Of a stretch of DNA of 64,000 bases, positions 42,411 to 53,345 are shown one piece after another. The notes below the pieces were generated by a model. That model saw only the letters and a list, made by a program, of their open reading frames with translations. It did no database searches and was not told the origin of the DNA. The stretch is from Chelydra serpentina. Lineage: Eukaryota; Chordata; Testudines; Chelydridae. The position numbers and the translations under genes are program-made. The stretch spans positions 16,492,501 through 16,556,500 of the forward strand of contig JBAIAC010000003.1 in assembly GCA_037349315.1 (NCBI GenBank), read 5' to 3'. Every line of letters starts with the position of its first letter. The first letter of the stretch is position 1.

Positions 42411-42561
42411 CTCTACCTTACTAGAATTTTTTTGAAAAGTGCTGTCAGAAAGATAACTGAAGAAAATAAACAAACATCGTGTAAGGGGAAATAGCCCTTC
42501 ACTATGCTTCTTTGTTTCCTAGTCTTTGACCATTTTTCGATCTGTTACAAAGCTAGGTCTC

Positions 42562-42858
42562 AGGTCAGGTCTACACTGCAGGGGTGTCGACCTGCGATAC
42601 GCAACTTCAGCTACGTGACTAGCATAGCTGAAGTCAGCGTATCGTAGGTCGACTTACCTGACCGTCCTCATGGCAGCAAGTCGACCGTTGCCGCCCCCCC
42701 CTCAACTCCACTTTCGCTTCTTGCCAAGGTGGAGTTCCAGAGTTGACGGGGAGCACGTTCAGGATTGATTTATCGCGTCTAGACGAGATGTGATAAATCG
42801 ATCCCCGATACATCGATCACTACCCGCCAATCCGACGGGTAGTGAAGACGTACCCTCA
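42562..42858. mobile_element. Harbinger-like MITE
   Basis: GTCAGGTCTACACTGCAGG and GGGTAGTGAAGACGTACCC ends. Internal pairs TACGCAACTTCAGCTACGTG/AGCTGAAGTCAGCGTA and GATAAATCGATCCCCGA. TCAG on both sides. Confidence 0.7.
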
Positions 42859-42869
42859 GTATGGTAAGA

Positions 42870-43010
42870 AAGTCCAGTGATAGAGAACTGAGTTGGGAGA
42901 CCTGGACTTAATTCCCTTTTCTATTATAACTTTGTGTGACCTTGGACAAAGTCCCTTATATTCTTTGTGCCTCAGTTCCTTACCTCACAGGAGTGTTGCA
43001 AGGATAAATT
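42870..43010 (+). repeat. MIR-type SINE remnant
   Basis: GGGAGACCTGGACTTAATTC, GTGTGACCTTGGACAAAGTC, TTTGTGCCTCAGTTCCTTAC and CAGGAGTGTTGCAAGGATAA match the core of MIR-type CORE-SINEs. Confidence 0.75.
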
Positions 43011-43438
43011 CTTTAAAAATTTGGAGGTCTGGGGATTATATGGGGATGGGGGCCATAAAAGTACCTTAGTTAATTTTTTAAAAGTGCGCACCTTACAACT
43101 GTACTGGTTTTCCTCATAGACCATGAGTTTTCAGATCTTTCTGTGGATGTGCAGAGAAAATGCTAGCACGCAAGGATGTTTACAGGGAGGGATGAGACTT
43201 CCACTGAAATCAGAGAAAACATCCTTCCCCTGGGTTTGACCTATCGATGCTAGGGCCAATGCGAGGAAAGAGTGTTCCCTTTTCTCACGTAGCTTAGACT
43301 GTTTGGAACTGATTAAATATGTGTGTGGAATGAGTGGGGAGATGTATTCAAAATGAAATGTGTGGAGCAGAGCTGGGTGGATGCAGAATGGGTAGGGATA
43401 GAGTGCGAAGCTGGTAGTACAGAATGAGGGGCTATATG

Positions 43439-43439
43439 T

Positions 43440-43472
<33 letters not shown>

Positions 43473-43508
43473 ACGCAGAATGGTGTGTGTGTGTGTGTGT
43501 GTGTGTGG
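43439..43508. repeat. (TG)n microsatellite, two blocks
   Basis: Blocks of about 14 and 11 TG units separated by CACGCAGAATGG. Open frames with HTHTHT runs on the minus strand arise from it. Confidence 0.95.
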
Positions 43509-44270
43509 CGTGAATAGGGTTTGGAAGTGGCATAAGCTTTGTCTGGGGAATACACGCATTGCCAGCACGTAGGGGGAAAGATGGGTTGCAGTGAAAGTTG
43601 GTGCAGGACGAATGCCGATCAAGTTGTATGGAATAAATGTCTGGAGAAAGTGTAAATAGGACAAATGGGCAGTGTGTTTGTAAACGAACATATGTTTATG
43701 CAAGTTAATGAATATTCATACAAATACATGCACATTAGAACCTGCTGGGTTTTGTCTGTAAATGTTGGCAGGTATGAAAGTGTTTAATAGTGAGATGCTT
43801 GAGAAGTCTGTGCTGGAGCCAAGGTTTAAAACAACACATTCCGATGTGGCCAGATATTCACAAGTTGGAGGTGCAGGGGATAGCAAGCTGACGAGGTTTG
43901 CTGTTAACATTAAGGAGGAAATTCTGCCAGTGCTGCATGGTACTGTATATGGTAGAGAAGAAGTACTTGTTGAGTGGAGGGTGCCAAGATCTCTGATCGA
44001 TGCCCTGGCTGCACTGCTCTAAGTAAGGCAGGTAATGGGAGCCAATATTTGCAGCACATACAGTTTGTTCAACAACTTGGTTTTCCTAGTGCTAGGCAGT
44101 ACCCTGAGGCACTCATTGGACCCTCTGATTAACTCTGGCTATCTGCAGTGGACAGCGATAGCATGAATATAATATGGGCAGGAACTGTGCAGGTATTCTA
44201 CACAGTAGTCCACTCAGTACACCACCACTGCCAACACACCTGGTTTCAGATGTGGAAAGGTGCTCAGAAA
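43509..44270. other. Intron sequence, no gene recognised
   Basis: Unique-looking DNA; a plus-strand frame at 43762-44022 has no recognisable domain. Confidence 0.35.
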
Positions 44271-44419
44271 TGCCAGACAGTAATATGTGCGTATGATAAG
44301 CAGGAAGATTTTCCTCTACCGTGCACAGCTCTCTTCTTATTGTATTGCTTCTCTGTCACTTAATACACAGTTCTTAAATTAATCCCCAGCTAATCAGCTT
44401 CAATAGAGCATGAACAGAC

Positions 44420-44734
44420 CTGAGCAGAGAACTCCAGCATCTTCACCGTGCCCACAGTTGTGCTGACCCCATCCTCTGGAGGAACAGTTCCGAAGATAAG
44501 ATTCGCTTCCAGAGCAACTCACATCATCCAGCCAGATCTGCCCTGATCCTTGCCCATAATGAGCTGAGCCAGGTGCACTGATGGCGTGTCCACATCCCAA
44601 TTCTTGGCAAACGACATTGGCATCTGATGTGTCCCAGGAATCATCACAGACTGTGCCCCAGGTGCCATTGTAATGAATCTCCACTCTCCCAGAGCAAGGA
44701 TTTCCCCCATTCACCAGTCTGATCTGTTTGCTTC
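44420..44734 (-). CDS. SRCR domain exon (group B)
   Basis: The acceptor is ATTCCTCCTTGTAG|GA and the donor CTCAG|GTCTGT. 315 bases, eight cysteines. [40 protein letters not shown] and [20 protein letters not shown] place it with the lower-array type, although it sits in the CR1-free half. NNG/NGT sequon at N23. A relic SRCR exon lies about 0.65 kb beyond its acceptor. Confidence 0.88.
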
Positions 44735-45369
44735 CTACAAGGAGGAATTCCAGATATTAATGTCATTCCCATTGAAGAAGAAGAGGTTTGTAAGATTTCA
44801 GGAAACAACTGGGCAAATGAATGTGACATTCACAGCCATTTACAAGGGTGAATATCTTCTATGGAGCTATTGCAGTGGCTGGTGGGTTTCATCTCCTACA
44901 TTCCTTGCATTTCAGAACTGCATAGGCCCATTCCACATTCAAATCTTAGGAATGATTAGAAGCAGGGTTGTCTATTTTTTGAGAATTTGTGACATTTAGG
45001 TTTTTTTCCACTCTTACCAGCTGGCTATTGAGCAAAAGTCCTCTACATATGTTATACGTTTGTCCTTTTATTGACCTAAAATGGGTTCAAAGCCCATTGA
45101 AGTTAATGGAAAGAATCCTATTGATTTCAACAGGTCCCAAATAATTAATATGTTTGAGTTTTAAAAATTGTGTTAAGCTGCTAGTTAAATATTATTAAAT
45201 GGTTCAAATCAATTTTGCATGAAAACAGATTATTTCACTGTTCATGATTCCTAATTTTTAAAAAACAATTACAATTCTATGGAGTTCTGATTTTATGTTT
45301 TAACTGAAATTATGACTAGAAATCTTTGCCATAACAAAGTCTGTTATAAGCTTTCTCTCTATTTCTACA

Positions 45370-45450
45370 CTACAGATACCCGCACACTGTACTGGTATCA
45401 CTAGTGACATGCAGATTATTATCCAGAATTCTACTTCACACCATGCAAGA
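45370..45450 (-). pseudogene. Relic SRCR exon core
   Basis: The minus strand reads TSDTSTVCGYL-stop-C, recalling SDxxxVCxxLxC of SRCR domains. Neighbouring sequence also matches the relics at 48.5 and 57.4 kb in position. Heavily decayed. Confidence 0.35.
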
Positions 45451-45549
45451 AAATCTCCAGCCTCCGAGAACACTGGTTTTCTGCATTCAGCACTCTGTGC
45501 AAATCAGAATGATCTTTGCTCTGTAGTCACGGGAAATTCAGTGAACAAC

Positions 45550-47570
45550 ATTAATGGCTATATGCATTACCTCCAAGCACTTGTTAAACAAACAAACATT
45601 GGTCGGTTACAGAGTCGAATGCCTGAAAATTAGGAAATGCCTGGTTTATGTTTCACCTTATTTTTTCTGCCTTATGCATCCAGTATGTGCACTGAGTGAG
45701 GCAGGGGTCTTGTGGAAATTAAAGACTGTTTTGTAATGCATATATCCAAGTAGATTGCACAAGGCAGGCTCAACTTTCTCTCACCAATACTGGTAGTTGG
45801 GGGAGCTTCCCTCCTGCCTATGAGTTGCCCCAGAGTGGGGAAGGATGGGATGTGTTGGGTTGAAAGGAGTAGGAAAAAGGGCTGCCTGAAGAACCAGAGG
45901 GAAAGAAGGGAAATGGTGACTTGCAACATTCACCAGCTCAGCTAAATCTGGACAAAATTTCACAGGACAAAGAAAAGACACTTTCCTACACTGAGGGAGT
46001 TCCCCCTAGTAAATATCCAAGTCTGCTGCAAACAATGAAGGTGTCAGAGCTTCTAAAAAGAAAAGAAAAGAAAAGATTGCAAGAATGCATTATAGTGGAA
46101 CATGTTAGGCTGCCTAAATCTAAGGGTTGCTACAGTTTTGTTAGAAACTCCCATTGCATCCATGATATTAATGATTCTGCATTCTGGTAAGGATGAGAAT
46201 CATTATACTTTAGTTCCCGTAGAGATCCCCCCTCACTCTCATACCACGGCAGGGAGTTGAAATGAATATTTAACTGGTGAAGTCCTGGCCCCGTTGCATT
46301 TTTTGGCAAATCTCCCATTGATTTCAGTGGGGTGAGGATTTCACTCTGAATCTCAGGAAGAATACAACCAGCCACCATGCCTAAAGCTTAATTAGAAATG
46401 AGATTTTTATCAGTCCAACACCATGAAGCTAAATTTGAATATTCTGAGTCTGTTACATGTAGCCACAGTGCCAAGAAGATAACCCGGCTGTAGAGCAGGA
46501 CAGATAGGATTTAAAAGGTGTTGAGAAATGGAATGGAGAAAAATGTCCGCCAGCCCTTGAAATAAAAGAACAGAACAATAAAATATTGATCAAAGTCCGG
46601 TAAAAGGATAATTTGTTAATATGTAAAAAGAAAGAGATCTTAGAAAACTTCAGTAAAATATTGACTGTTGGGCAATGAGCATTCCTTCTAAATCTGCAGG
46701 GGAGGAATGAGAATAATTCACCGGTGAGTGTGTTACAGCCCCCACTATGTGCCTGATCCACAGAGGATATGAGTCTGTTACAGCCTACACTCGAGAGCTT
46801 TAGTTCAAGCTGTAGCAGCTTCTGTGTTTCGTTATGTAATTCAATTTTCAGTGTGCTGGCCAAGAGGGAAGTTGTCATAGGTGATATTACCTGATAGTAT
46901 TACTTTATTATTGCATTCTTTAGAAGAGTTCAATTCTTCCCTCCAGATACTGAGCATTTTTACAATACTAGAAGTGGTTAATACCTAGCCTCTCTGACCG
47001 ATTTACTTCTTTCCCTGATACTGCTGCTGTAATTTATATCTGTATTCAGCAGGAACATGTGATGATGCTTGTTAGTCTAATTAAATATAGGCTGGTGTGA
47101 CAATATGGCTAAATTTAAGTACATATAGTTGAAAAGGCATTTTCAGATGGAAAAACATGCTGCTCTCACATATGAGTTTTTAAACATATGAGTTTTATGA
47201 GCAGCTAAAAGTGGATAGATGTAATTTACTTGTATTTTTCAAAATCTTTGAATAACATCTCAGAAAAATTATTAAGGAAAATAACCACAAAGTAAGAGAA
47301 AAAGTTTTGTAATGGTACAAAGTCAAGGGCTAAAAAGCAAAGAATGATAGTAAGGGCTGCACCTCAAAAAACATGAATACTATGATGCCTCATAGGTTAG
47401 TACCAAGCCTGATGTACTTAGTATATTTTAAATTATTAATTCATAACCTCAGACTACAAATGATTTGGAGCAGAAAGAGGCCGTGAGTTGGAGAAATCTG
47501 GTGATAACACTAAGGATAAAATCCTATCCCAACTTCATTGTGCTGTTTAGGGAAGAAACAAGGTATTTTA
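45550..47570. other. Long intron stretch, no gene recognised
   Basis: Mostly A/T-rich unique sequence. A short (AAAAG)n tract lies at 46056-46076, and 46270-46340 (CCCATTGATTTCAGTGGGGTG) is a fragment of a common palindromic DNA element. Confidence 0.4.
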
Positions 47571-47727
47571 GTAGAAACAAATGTGGGAAAGAATTCTGGG
47601 TCCATCAGGGAAATTCTTCTCCACCATACTCAGCTACCTTTTCCTTTTATTGCATCTTGTTTAGTTAATATTCATCTCTTATATTAATTCTGTTAATCAA
47701 ATTCAATAGAGCATTCACAGAACAGAC

Positions 47728-48042
47728 CTGAGCAGAGAACTCCAGCATCTTCACCATGCCCACAGTTGTGCTGACCCCATCCTCTGGAGGAACAGTTCCG
47801 AAGATAGGATTCGCTTCCAGAGCAACTCACATCATCCAGCCAGATCTGCCCTGATCCTTGCCCATAATGAGCTGAGCCAGGTGCATTAAGGGCGCGTCCA
47901 CATCCCAATTCTTTGCAAACAACATTGGCATCTGACGTGTCCCAGGAATCATCACAGACTGTGCCCCAGGTGTCATTGTAATGAATCTCCACTCTCCCAG
48001 CACATCGATCTGCCCCATTCACCAGTCTGATCTGTTCGCTTT
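47728..48042 (-). CDS. SRCR domain exon (group B)
   Basis: The acceptor is TTTCTCCCTACAG|AA and the donor CTCAG|GTCTGT. 315 bases, eight cysteines. The first residues are [10 protein letters not shown], as the usual G of the split Gly codon's second base became [11 protein letters not shown] moves the sequon to [18 protein letters not shown] is unusual. Lower-array type by its [11 protein letters not shown] end. Confidence 0.88.
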
Positions 48043-48499
48043 CTGTAGGGAGAAATTCCAGATGCTATCGAAGAACAGGATTTTTGTAAGATTTCAGAAA
48101 ACACCTGAGCTACAAAGACAACCTCAGCAATTTATGACAGTGAATATCTGATCTGGAGGTATGGCAGCATCTGGTGGGTATCATCTCCGACTTACAATGT
48201 ATTTTGCAGCTGCATAGGGTAGTGAAATGCACATTCAGATTCCTTGTTATTCTGGTTTATCTGCTTGTAAGCAAGTCTCCTTTGTGAATTTTTACAAATT
48301 TGGGTCTCTATGTGCTCAGTATAGTGGATTGTGAGTTTTTAAATGGTTTCAAATTATGTTTCTTGTAAAATAAAGAATATTAAATTTCCCATAATATTTC
48401 TTATGACAAATAACTTAATGTGTTCTGGGACTTTTCTTTTTTCAATTTAAAATTATGACTGTTCTGTTTTTTGCCTTTAGAGACAACGGGGCTTGGTTG

Positions 48500-48590
48500 C
48501 AGGTTTTCTCTGCATTGCCATACTGTAGCTGACAGCTCAGAGCTATGTCATCATTAGTGTCCCACAGGTATCCTTGCCTCAGCCTCAGCT
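48500..48590 (-). pseudogene. Relic SRCR exon core
   Basis: One minus-strand frame reads YLWDTNDDIALSCQLQYGNA, aligning with SWDTNDANVVCRQLGCGxA; the second cysteine of the pair is replaced by Tyr. It lies about 0.5 kb beyond the acceptor of the exon at 47728. Confidence 0.55.
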
Positions 48591-48994
48591 CCATTCCCAG
48601 TTTTAAATTTCCCAATTCAACAGTCTGAGTTTAAAATATTAGTTAGGTTGCAAAATACAGTGTGGCCAACTCTGGCATGTAATAGGATTTTGGCCCTGCT
48701 ATAGGTAACACCATGATGACATGAAAAATTCTGGGGTTTACCCAATTTGGGGGAAGGTGTGTCCCCATCCCACAAAGCCCTACAGTCAAGGGGATGGATC
48801 TGAACTCTGCTTTTAGGAGGAGAAAGACTATTTATAATTTTGCTGGAAAAAATGCCAGAAAGAATCCTGACCAGCAGAGATTTTTTTCTCCATCACACTC
48901 AACTGCCTTCTGATTTCCCATCTCCGTTTTCTAACATTCATCTCTCATGTTAATTCCTTGTTCATCAGTTAAACAGAGTGTTCACAGAACAGAC

Positions 48995-49309
48995 CTGAGC
49001 AGAGCACTCCTGCATCTTCATGATGCCCGCAGTTATGCTGCCCCCATCCCGGGGAAGGACATTCTGAGAGCGTGGATTCGGTTCCAGAGCACTTCAACTC
49101 ATCCAGCCAGATCTGCCCTGACCCTTGCCCATAATGAGCAGAGACAGGTGCACTGATGGCGTGCCCACATCTCAGTTGTTTGCAAATGATACTGGCATCT
49201 GATAGGTCCCAGGAATCATCGCAGACTGTCCCCCAGGTGCCATTGTAAGAAATCTCCACTCTCCCAGCACAGTGATCGATCCCATTCACCAGTCTGACCT
49301 GTTGGCTTC
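48995..49309 (-). CDS. SRCR domain exon (group B), upper-array type
   Basis: The acceptor is GACTTTTCCTTACAG|GA and the donor CTCAG|GTCTGT. 315 bases, eight cysteines. [20 protein letters not shown] (N23 sequon), [20 protein letters not shown] and [26 protein letters not shown] has Arg where Gly normally precedes the fourth cysteine. HHEDAGVLC at the end. Confidence 0.88.
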
Positions 49310-49364
49310 CTGTAAGGAAAAGTCTGTCAATGGAAGCTGTTCAGCGTGTTTTAAAACCAAACCA

Positions 49365-49615
49365 CTTTTTAGTTATTAATTATTATTATTATTATTTTAA
49401 ATATTTATTTGTATTACAGTACTGCTTTGGGGCCCCAATCAAGACTGAGGCTCCATAGTGTTATATATTTGCTAAACACACAGTAAGAGACAGTCCCTGC
49501 CCTGAAGATCTTACAATCTAGATAGACAAGACAGACAAAGGGTGGGGGAAAGTATTAATATCCCCATTTTACAGATGGGGAACTGAGGCAAAGATAGATT
49601 AAGATCCAGATTTGT
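49365..49615 (-). repeat. L2/MIR-type 3' end relic with (TTA)n
   Basis: ATTATTATTATTATT, then TTTGGGGCCCCAATCAAGAC, AGTAAGAGACAGTCCCTGCC, GATCTTACAATCTAGATAGA and CCCCATTTTACAGATGGGGA. Read backwards this is the CTGTAAAATGGGG core plus the 3' tail shared by L2 and MIR-type elements. Confidence 0.75.
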
Positions 49616-49619
49616 AAGG

Positions 49620-49935
49620 GTATTTAGGCATTGTTCCATTTTGCACTGCAACAACTAAGTGACTTAGGAGTCTAAGTTACATTATCAAAAGTGACAGACA
49701 TTTAGGAGTCAAATGGCACTTGAGCTCCTAAGAGCCAGATCATCAGAGGTATTTAGGTGCCTAACTCCTACTGATTTCAATAGGAGTTAGGCATCTAAAT
49801 AGCTTTGAAGATCTAAGTGCCCAAGTCACTTTTGAAAATGAGTCTTAGGCTCCCTACTCAGTTAAGCATTGCAACATGGAGCAAAGCAACACCTAAATAT
49901 ATTTAAAAACTTGGACCTAAGTTACTTGTCCAAGG
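49620..49935. mobile_element. Palindromic DNA transposon remnant
   Basis: Blocks around a near-perfect palindrome at 49758-49793 (13-base arms TGCCTAACTCCTA/TAGGAGTTAGGCA with a 10-base loop). TTAGGTGCC/GGCATCTAA and AGTCACTTTTGA motifs are repeated in both directions. The same family leaves fragments at 45065-45130, 46270 and 54744-54870. Confidence 0.6.
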
Positions 49936-50164
49936 TGAATATAAAACCTATAGCAAAGTTGAAAATGGAAACAGTCCTTTAACCACAGCTACCATCCTGC
50001 TCCTCTGGTGAAAGTGGTGGATGGAAATAGGTCAGTGGCTAGTAAAAGCCTAAACATGGACCTTAATTTTAGGCATCCACTTTTGATCATAGTATCTAAA
50101 CTCCTTGATACGTTAGCTTTGCTCTCTGGTGCTATTCTTGTCATGATGAGATATCAATAGGAGA

Positions 50165-50235
50165 TTTAAAAAAATTAATCGCAATTAATTTTTTTGAGTT
50201 AATCACATGGGTTTACTGAGATTAATCAACAGACC
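50165..50235. mobile_element. Terminal fragment of the hAT element family seen at 61.3 kb
   Basis: AATTAATCGCAATTAATTTT, TTTGAGTTAATCACATGG and GAGATTAATCAACAGACC resemble the end at 62800-62861. Confidence 0.55.
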
Positions 50236-51240
50236 CAGTAATTATGAATGGGAAATCCTCATCGAATGGGTGTAGTTTTAGTGGTGTCCCGCAGGGATCA
50301 GTTTTTGGCACTACGATATTTAAACATTTTTATCAATCACATGGAAGAAAATATAAAGTGTGCAGATGACACAAAGATTTTGTGGGAGCGGTTAATAATG
50401 AAGAAGACAGGTCACGAATACAGACTAAGCTGGATCTCTTGGTAAAATGGGTGCAAGCAAACAATATGTATTTTAATAAGGCTAAATGTAAATGTCTATA
50501 TCTAGGAACAAATAATGTAGGCCTTACTTATAGGATGGGGGACTCTATCCTGGGAAGCAGTGACTCTGAAAAAGATTTGGAGGTAGTAATGGATAAACAG
50601 CTGAACATGAGCTCCCAGTGCAACACTGTGACCAAAGCCATCTTTGGATGGATAAACAGAGAAATCTCATGTAGGAGTAGAGAGGTTATTTTACCACCAC
50701 TATATTCGGCACTGGAGTGACAGCAGCTGGAATACTATGTCCAGTTCTGGTGTCTACAATTAAAGAAGGATTTGATAAAATGAATAGTTCAAAGAAGAGC
50801 CACAAGAATGATTAAAGGACTGGAGAATGTGCCTCTAGTGATAAACTAAATAGATTGACCTCCTTGAGTCTAACAAAGAGAAGGTTAAGAGGTGACAACC
50901 ACAGTCTATAAGTGCCAACATGGGGAACAAATTTTTGATAATGAGCTCTTCAGTCTAGCAGACAAAAGGTATAACAGGATCCAATGACTGGAAGCTGAAG
51001 TTAGACAAATTCACAATGGAAACAAGGTGTCATTTTTTACCAAGGAAGGAATTTAGCCCTTGGAAAAATTTACCAACAATCACGGTGGATTCTCCTTCAC
51101 TTGCAATGTTTAAATCAATATTACATGTTCTTCTAAAATATATGTTCTAGGAATTATTTTAGGAAGTCCTATGTCCTTTTTTTTAAATAAGTGGTCAGAC
51201 TAGAGATCACAATGGTCCTTTCTGGCCTTGGAATCTATGA
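50236..51240 (+). mobile_element. CR1 LINE (older subfamily), 5' truncated
   Basis: GTGTCCCGCAGGGATCAG (VPQGS), CKCLYLGTNNVGLTYRMG, GSSDSEKDLEVVMDKQLNMS and ISCRSREVILPPLYSALE, then the RT tail and a 3' end GGCCTTGGAATCTATGAATT. Inserted within about 50 bases of the donor of the next exon. Confidence 0.85.
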
Positions 51241-51287
51241 ATTATTTTCCTGTTAATCAGATTCAATAGAGAATTCATTGTCCACAC

Positions 51288-51602
51288 CTGAGCAGAGAAT
51301 TCCTACGTCTTCATAGTGATGACAGTTATGTTGATCCCATCCTCTGGAAGGACATTCCCAGAGCTTGGATTCATTCCCAGAGCAGTTCAAATCATCTAGC
51401 CAGATCTTCCCTGATCCTTCCCCATAATGTCCAGAGAGATTTGAAAGAAGAGTGTGTCCACATCCAAGCTGTTTGCAAACAACATTGGAATCTAATAGGT
51501 CCCAGAAATCATCACAGACTGTTCCCCACATGCCATCATTATAGATCTCCACTCTCCCAGAGCAGCGATCTGCTCCATTCACCAGTCTGAGCTTCTTGCT
51601 TC
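51288..51602 (-). CDS. SRCR domain exon (group B), upper-array type
   Basis: The acceptor is TTTTATCCCTACAG|GA and the donor CTCAG|GTGTGG. 315 bases, eight cysteines. GSKKLRLVNG start; YNDGMWGTVC lacks the N23 sequon; [20 protein letters not shown] and SNLSGHYGEGSGKIWLDDLN carry an NLS sequon. GWDQHNCHHYEDVGILC has His for the Gly after the seventh cysteine. The most divergent intact domain of the array. Confidence 0.86.
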
Positions 51603-51978
51603 CTGTAGGGATAAAACTCTGCTGTTAATAGGTCATATGCCTATTGAACAAGAAGTCAGTGTTGGCAAGTTATCAGAAATAAAACAATTAATCCTTGGTG
51701 GTCTCTCAGGGATAGAGATAGAGATAGATATTTTGAAGTGCATCAGAGGAGCTATGTCCTAAACACACTATATATTTCCAAATGTCAAAAGCTTTGTTGT
51801 TCCTCATTTAGATTTTAGGGCTTATAAGTAAGGTGTACTTTATGCCCATGGGTTCTGTGACAGAAATTGATGACATTTAAATATTTTCTCCCTTCTATAT
51901 TGTCATGCTCTTTGTGATTCTGGGAATCTGCCACTGAGCAAGAGTCCTCCATGAATTTTTACAAAATTGTTTCTCTAA

Positions 51979-52277
51979 GGGCTTGTCTTCACTACCCGCC
52001 GGATCGGCGGGTAGCAATCGATCTATCGGGGATCGATTTATCGCGTCTCGTTTAGACGCGATTAATCGATCCCCGAACGCGCTCCCCGTCGACTCTGGAA
52101 ATCCACCTCGGTGAAAGGCAGAAGTGGAGTTGACGTGGGAGCGGCAGTGATCGACTCGCCGCCGTCCTCACGGCCAGGTAAGTCGATCTACAATACGCCG
52201 ACTTCAGCTACGCTATTCACGTAGCTGAAGTTGCGTATCGTAGATCGACCTCCCCCCCTCTAGTGTAGCCCAGGGCT
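51979..52277. mobile_element. Harbinger-like MITE
   Basis: GGGCTTGTCTTCACTACCC and GTGTAGCCCAGGGC ends, preceded by TAA. CGGATCGGCGGGTAGCAATC, ATCGATTTATCGCGTCTCGT/ACGCGATTAATCGATCCCCG pairs and TTCAGCTACGCTATTCACG/GTAGCTGAAG pair. Inserted in the shared intron sequence of the upper array. Confidence 0.75.
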
Positions 52278-52489
52278 ATACGTCCTGAACACTGGCATAC
52301 GTGTTTCCAAATGGTATTAAGCATCATAAAACAGTTTCATATTTTTTTCTTGTAAAAGTTTTAAGAAAATAAAATTCTTAATTTTTTTGGATGAAAAAAA
52401 TCTTAATAATTATTATGATATTATGTGCCATGGTTTTCCCCTTTTTAAAATATCGAATATTATGGCTTTTCAACTCTTTTGCCTCAACA

Positions 52490-52600
52490 GACAACCAGCT
52501 TTAGTCTTTACATTTTCTTCACATCTCCACATTGGAGCTGCCGGCACATCATGCTTGCTTCCCCACACATCTCTCGCCACACTGACTTCCCATACCAACG
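52490..52600 (-). pseudogene. Relic SRCR exon core
   Basis: One minus-strand frame reads GEASMMCRQLQCGDVKK, matching ANVVCRQLGCGxxxx with both cysteines kept. It lies about 0.9 kb from the acceptor at 51602, or about 0.6 kb when the MITE insertion is discounted. Confidence 0.55.
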
Positions 52601-52619
52601 TGCTGAACAATTCCGAATG

Positions 52620-53227
52620 AACTATGCTCTGGAGTGATGGGAAAGAGACAGAATAACGCTCATATTACTTCCAGCACTTATGCAGGTCCCGTGTGACATT
52701 TTACACAAATTATCTAATGAACTGAATAGCATATTTGCAAATAATGTTTATAGTACACACATAAGCGCACAAAGTATATTAAAAGACCACTATTAAAGTT
52801 CCAAAGTCAAGCATTCACAAGTTAGGAAATGTCAGACTTAAGATGCAATATTAATTTGCCCTCTTATGCATATGCATTAAGATGTCTTTAATTACATGAT
52901 CACATGCTCTTATTTCACCAGGACCTTTGCTTCATTCAGTGCACAGGATGGATAGTGTTCAGGGAATGAGTCAGGATTCTGTAATGAAGGAGGCTGTTGA
53001 CTGCAGGATCCCTGTCTGATTTCCTGCAGAAGTTGGAAGGTGTGACGTGGACAAGGCAGGAGGCTACAGGGACAGAAAGGATAGCCGTTTGGTTCATGCA
53101 TAAAGGACTGGAGCTTCTTGTGTCTTCGTACACTGGCTCCAGCCCAATCCGAAATCTTGTCACTTGTGAGGAAAAAAACAACCACCCAAGAGTTGGTGAT
53201 ACTGTTATTACTGTAGACAACAGAGAT
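52620..53227. other. Intron sequence, no gene recognised
   Basis: Frames on both strands at 52910-53230 have no recognisable domain and overlap each other. Confidence 0.35.
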
Positions 53228-53345
53228 TAGGGCTTTATTGTTTTAGGCACTAAACAAAAATATAGTAACAGGTGGTGTCTGCTCTGAAGAGTTTATAATC
53301 AAAATAGATGATACAGACAAAGTTTGGGAAGGGCAATAAAGGCAG
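53228..53345 (-). repeat. L2/MIR-type 3' end relic
   Basis: GGGCTTTATTGTTTTAGGCA, TCTGCTCTGAAGAGTTTATA and GATACAGACAAAGTTTGGGA parallel the copy at 49365 in the same orientation. Confidence 0.6.

Noticed and set aside
43131..43703. 190-codon frame with His-Thr repeats
   Set aside because: Produced by (TG)n microsatellites read on the minus strand.
52910..53230. Overlapping frames of 77-94 codons on both strands
   Set aside because: No domain, no splice context linked to the SRCR gene, and mutual overlap; no support for coding.
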